Below are positions 5,416 through 7,581 of a DNA stretch of 7,581 nt, piece by piece (position 1 is the first letter of the stretch; each line of letters opens with the position of its first letter). The notes beneath the pieces were generated by a model. The model was not told where the DNA came from. It ran no database searches and saw only the letters and a list, made by a program, of their open reading frames with translations. The stretch comes from Dehalococcoidia bacterium (lineage in GTDB: Bacteria > Chloroflexota > Dehalococcoidia > Lucifugimonadales > JAGWBF01), in contig JAGWBG010000060.1 in assembly GCA_021296015.1 (NCBI GenBank), positions 1-7,581 of the forward strand, given 5' to 3'. Both the position numbers and the translations under genes were made by a program.

Positions 5416-6099
5416 CTAGCGACCCTGTCCCCAGGTGTTCCAATGGGTCAGCTCTTGGGCGGGGCGACGCTCGGCAGGTTTGAAGTCGGTCCCCGTGAAG
5501 TAGGCGACGGGAACCAGGGCCGCCTGTTCCACGTTATCTGGGAGTCCGAGAATATCGGCGGCTTCCATCTCATGCACCAGGTGGATGGTGGTCCAGGAGG
5601 ACCCAAGACCGCGAGCACGCAGGGCCAACTGGAGTGACCACCCGGCCTGAATTATAGACCCGTATATCGTTGCATAATAAAAGGCATTGTATGTGCCTCT
5701 GCCGTATTGGTTTGGGGATTCTTGAGTCCATCCCTCGATGCAGGGGATAATATGCACAGGGACGTCCTGGAGATGGACTCCCAGAAAGGTGCTGGACTCG
5801 CCAACGCGCTGCATCTGTAAGAGGCGTGGGTCGTTCTCGTCGTACTGCGGTCGCCGGCCACTTTGAAAGTCCCTGTAAGTGCCAAGCCCCTTGCGGTAGA
5901 CCTCTGCCAGACCCGCCCGCTTTTCCGGGTCCGTGACGACCATGAAATGCCAACCCTGAAGGTTAGAGCCGGTGGGTGCCTGAAAGGCAATCTCGATGCA
6001 CCGCTCAATGACCTCCGGCTCTACCGGGCGGCTGAGGTCCAACCGCTTGCGTACACTGCGAGTGGTAGTTAGCAGATGGTCTACGGTAGCCAGGTCCAT
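5416..6099 (-). CDS. Nitroreductase-family FMN oxidoreductase, copy 1
   Basis: A complete 227-residue cytosolic flavoprotein. TTTRSVRKRLDL (11-22) holds the Arg/Ser residues that bind the FMN phosphate. APTGSNLQGWHF (41-52) and IYGSIIQAGWSLQLALRARG (145-164), followed by LGSSWTT, are typical of the nitroreductase fold. These enzymes are usually homodimers that use NAD(P)H to reduce nitroaromatics, quinones or enones; some family members act in dehalogenation or ring cleavage instead. The substrate here is unknown. The C-terminal TDFKPAERRP (204-213) and HWNTW (219-223) are shared with the two copies upstream. The start has GAGGAG 7 nt upstream. By hand alignment it is about 64% identical to copy 3 over the 197 shared positions and about 56% to copy 2, with no gaps needed. 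It probably forms one transcription unit with copy 2, 52 bp upstream. Confidence 0.92.
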   Translation of the reverse strand: MDLATVDHLLTTTRSVRKRLDLSRPVEPEVIERCIEIAFQAPTGSNLQGWHFMVVTDPEKRAGLAEVYRKGLGTYRDFQSGRRPQYDENDPRLLQMQRVGESSTFLGVHLQDVPVHIIPCIEGWTQESPNQYGRGTYNAFYYATIYGSIIQAGWSLQLALRARGLGSSWTTIHLVHEMEAADILGLPDNVEQAALVPVAYFTGTDFKPAERRPAQELTHWNTWGQGR

Positions 6100-6114
6100 G
6101 TCATATCTCCTCGC

Positions 6115-6134
6115 TGTAATGCCTTGATGTAATG
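6115..6134. repeat. Short direct repeat between nitroreductase copies 1 and 2
   Basis: TGTAATG occurs at 6115-6121 and again at 6128-6134, a 13-bp period. It lies in the 52-bp spacer just upstream of the copy 1 ribosome binding site. It might be a regulator half-site pair, or chance. No good promoter is visible in the spacer. Confidence 0.25.
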
Positions 6135-6151
6135 ATCCTGCATTCGGCGGT

Positions 6152-6835
6152 CTAGCCGGGTTGACCCCAGGCGTTCCAGTGGGTCACCTCCTGGACAGGC
6201 CTGCGCTTGGCGGGCTTGAAATCGGTGCCCTTGGTATAGGCTACCGGAAGCAAGGCTACCTGCAGGACGGTGTCGGGGATTCCGAGGACCGCCGCAACCT
6301 CTTTCTCGTACACCAGGTGGACCGTAGTCCATGCGGTCCCCAGGTCGCGAGCACGCAGGGCCAGCATAATGGACCATACGGCCTGTAGGATGGACCCGTA
6401 CAGAGATGCGTTATAAAAGGAGGTTGGTATCGGCGCTTCAAACAGGTGGGGCTGTTCCACAGCGCGAGTGTCAATGCAGGCGATGATGAATGCGGGGGCC
6501 TGGTGTATGTTCCGGTTCAGGTAGTCGCTGGAATCAATCATGGCTTGATTCTGTACGCCGCGCCGGTCTCCCGGAGCGTACTGGGGTGGGTGCTGCCTTT
6601 GCAGGCTTCCATAGGTCTCCATTGACCTGCGATAGATGTCGCCAATGGCCTTTCGTTTCTCCTCGTCCGTGACCACGACGAAGTGCCAGTGCTGGGAGTT
6701 GGCGCCGGTTGGGGCCTGAAGCCCGATTTCGATGCACCGCTGGATAACCTCCGGCTCCACGGGGCGCGTGAAGTCCAGGCGCTTGCGCACGCTGCGGGTG
6801 GTCGTGAGTATGTGGTCTATTGCGTCAAGGTCCAT
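6152..6835 (-). CDS. Nitroreductase-family FMN oxidoreductase, copy 2
   Basis: A complete 227-residue paralogue that aligns to copy 1 without a gap. It keeps TTTRSVRKRLDF (11-22), APTGANSQHWHF (41-52), SLYGSILQAVW (144-154) followed by RARDLGTAWTT (161-171), TDFKPAKRRP (204-213) and HWNAW (219-223). It is the most divergent of the three (about 56% to copy 1 and 53% to copy 3, by hand). The region about 61-140 is much less conserved than the rest, and it lacks the VPVHIIPCIEG block that the other two share (it reads APAFIIACIDT). Different substrate choice is a reasonable inference. The ATG at 6835 is preferred because GAGGAGG lies 7 nt upstream and MDLDAIDHIL aligns with the start of copy 1. 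An upstream in-frame start would add 10 unrelated residues. Confidence 0.92.
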   Translation of the reverse strand: MDLDAIDHILTTTRSVRKRLDFTRPVEPEVIQRCIEIGLQAPTGANSQHWHFVVVTDEEKRKAIGDIYRRSMETYGSLQRQHPPQYAPGDRRGVQNQAMIDSSDYLNRNIHQAPAFIIACIDTRAVEQPHLFEAPIPTSFYNASLYGSILQAVWSIMLALRARDLGTAWTTVHLVYEKEVAAVLGIPDTVLQVALLPVAYTKGTDFKPAKRRPVQEVTHWNAWGQPG

Positions 6836-6852
6836 GTATGTGCCTCCTCGCG

Positions 6853-6875
6853 ATGATAGAATCACTATGTTAGTG
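6853..6875 (-). promoter_or_regulatory. Candidate -10 box and operator-like inverted repeat before nitroreductase copy 2
   Basis: On the minus strand TATCAT (6853-6858) is a good -10 and equals the -10 of the VOC promoter, but no proper -35 lies 17 bp upstream. Directly next to it CACTA (6863-6867) and TAGTG (6871-6875) form an inverted repeat with a 3-nt centre, where a repressor or activator could sit. It lies between the copy 2 start and the mobile element, so it would drive copies 2 and 1. Evidence is limited to pattern. Confidence 0.4.
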
Positions 6876-6878
6876 GCC

Positions 6879-6990
6879 TAAGAGCCTGCCCCGTACTTGA
6901 TACGAGGTGAGGGTGATGAGTGGCGGAGCAATCCCCCTCATCCCAACCTTCTCCCACCAGGGGAGAAGGCACTTTATAAACAGGCTCTAA
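6879..6990. mobile_element. Miniature inverted-repeat element (MITE-like) with TAA target duplication
   Basis: GAGCCTG (6882-6888) and CAGGCTC (6981-6987) are perfect 7-bp terminal inverted repeats around a non-coding 106-bp segment. TAA flanks both ends (6879-6881 and 6988-6990), as expected for a 3-bp target duplication. Inside are further stems: CGTA/TACG (6892-6895/6901-6904), TGAGGG/CCCTCA (6908-6913/6935-6940) and CCTTCTCCC/GGGAGAAGG (6947-6955/6961-6969, 5-nt loop). No transposase gene is present, so it would move in trans. The right boundary coincides with the stop codon of nitroreductase copy 3. The structure is seen directly; mobility is inferred. Confidence 0.65.
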
Positions 6991-7581
6991 CGCCGATGTC
7001 CCCAGGTATCCCAGTAGGTCAACTCCTGTCCGGGAATCCGCCGAGCAGGCTTGAAATCCGTGCCCTTGAAGTAGGCAACGGGCAGCAAGGCTGCCTGTAT
7101 GATGTCGTCGGGAACTCCCAATATGTCGGCGGCTTCTTTCTCGTACATGAGATGGAGGGATGTCCAGGATGAACCCAGACCACGAGCGCGCAACGCCAGC
7201 ATAAGGGACCAGGTAGCGGGATAAATGGACCCGTATATGGCGGCGTTGTAGGCGTTCCCGTATTCCGTCAGCCGGGAAAGGTGCGGTGCCTCCTCCATAC
7301 GCCCCTCAATACATGGAATTATATGCACGGGGACTTCATGGAGGTGCTCTCCGAGATAGAGGCTGGACTCGCTTACCCGTGCCCTCTGGGCTGCCCGGGG
7401 GTCGCCGGCCGGAAGCTGAGGTGGCTGGGCAGCCTGCATCTCGTAGTAGGTCTGTCGCGCCTTGCTGTATATCCGGGCCAGGCCCGCACGCTTTTCCGGG
7501 TCGGTGACGACCATGAAACGCCATCCCTGGAGGTTCGACCCCGTAGGGGCCTGAAGGGCAATCTCGATGCACTGCCGGATG
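6987..7581 (-). CDS. Nitroreductase-family FMN oxidoreductase, copy 3, truncated by the right edge
   Basis: The frame stays open to the right edge of the window. Besides the part following Met at 7514, it includes 22 upstream residues, IRQCIEIALQAPTGSNLQGW then RF (7515-7580), which align to residues 31-52 of the other copies. So 7514 is an internal Met, and about 30 N-terminal residues, including the FMN-phosphate TTTRSVRKR segment, lie outside. AIYGSIYPATWSLMLALRAR, GLGSSWTS, TDFKPARRIP and YWDTW mark the same family and the same C-terminal end (position 227 in the shared numbering). It is closest to copy 1 (VPVHIIPCIEG is shared). The TAG stop lies at the end of the inverted-repeat element. 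One difference in the FMN-side loop is GWRF instead of WHF in copies 1 and 2. Confidence 0.9.
   Translation of the reverse strand, partial: IRQCIEIALQAPTGSNLQGWRFMVVTDPEKRAGLARIYSKARQTYYEMQAAQPPQLPAGDPRAAQRARVSESSLYLGEHLHEVPVHIIPCIEGRMEEAPHLSRLTEYGNAYNAAIYGSIYPATWSLMLALRARGLGSSWTSLHLMYEKEAADILGVPDDIIQAALLPVAYFKGTDFKPARRIPGQELTYWDTWGHRR

Noticed and set aside
6897..7172. Plus-strand open frame of 91 codons
   Set aside because: Covers the inverted-repeat element and the antisense of nitroreductase copy 3; no ribosome binding site and no domain features.

Overview
The window reads as a moderately GC-rich bacterial chromosome segment. Gene density is high and most genes have clear AGGAG-type ribosome binding sites. 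Two Cys-anchored lipoproteins (one with a Pro/Thr-rich spacer), a DUF3179 protein, a short-form 6-phosphogluconate dehydrogenase and a cluster of paralogous FMN nitroreductases together recall Chloroflexota (SAR202/Dehalococcoidia-like) environmental genomes. That assignment is from memory of gene content and is not proven here.

Layout, left to right. The C-terminal three quarters of smpB (+) enters from the left edge and is followed at once by a strong hairpin. An extended -10 promoter and a roughly 130-nt leader then precede a His/Met-rich cupredoxin-like lipoprotein (577-1758, +) and a DUF1801 gene (+). A DUF3179 lipoprotein (2300-3682, -) runs convergent to these, with a palindrome at the junction. 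A 198-bp divergent spacer separates it from gnd (3881-4795, +). A 63-bp fold-back repeat lies between gnd and a convergent VOC/glyoxalase-fold gene (4891-5310, -), which has its own good sigma70-type promoter. The right third holds three nitroreductase paralogues in tandem on the minus strand: complete copies at 5416-6099 and 6152-6835, and one truncated by the right edge (6987-7581). A 106-bp element with terminal inverted repeats and a TAA duplication sits between the second and third, exactly at the stop codon of the third.

Functional reading. smpB belongs to ribosome rescue and gnd to the oxidative pentose phosphate route. The two lipoproteins are surface or periplasmic, and one is a probable metal binder. 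The nitroreductase block with the neighbouring VOC gene looks like a small redox/detoxification island built by local duplication, with unknown substrates. I see no CRISPR array, tRNA, rRNA, transposase or phage gene. The most noteworthy items are the collinear three-copy nitroreductase array whose divergence is concentrated in one internal segment, the miniature inverted-repeat element at its junction, and the unusual modular lipoprotein.
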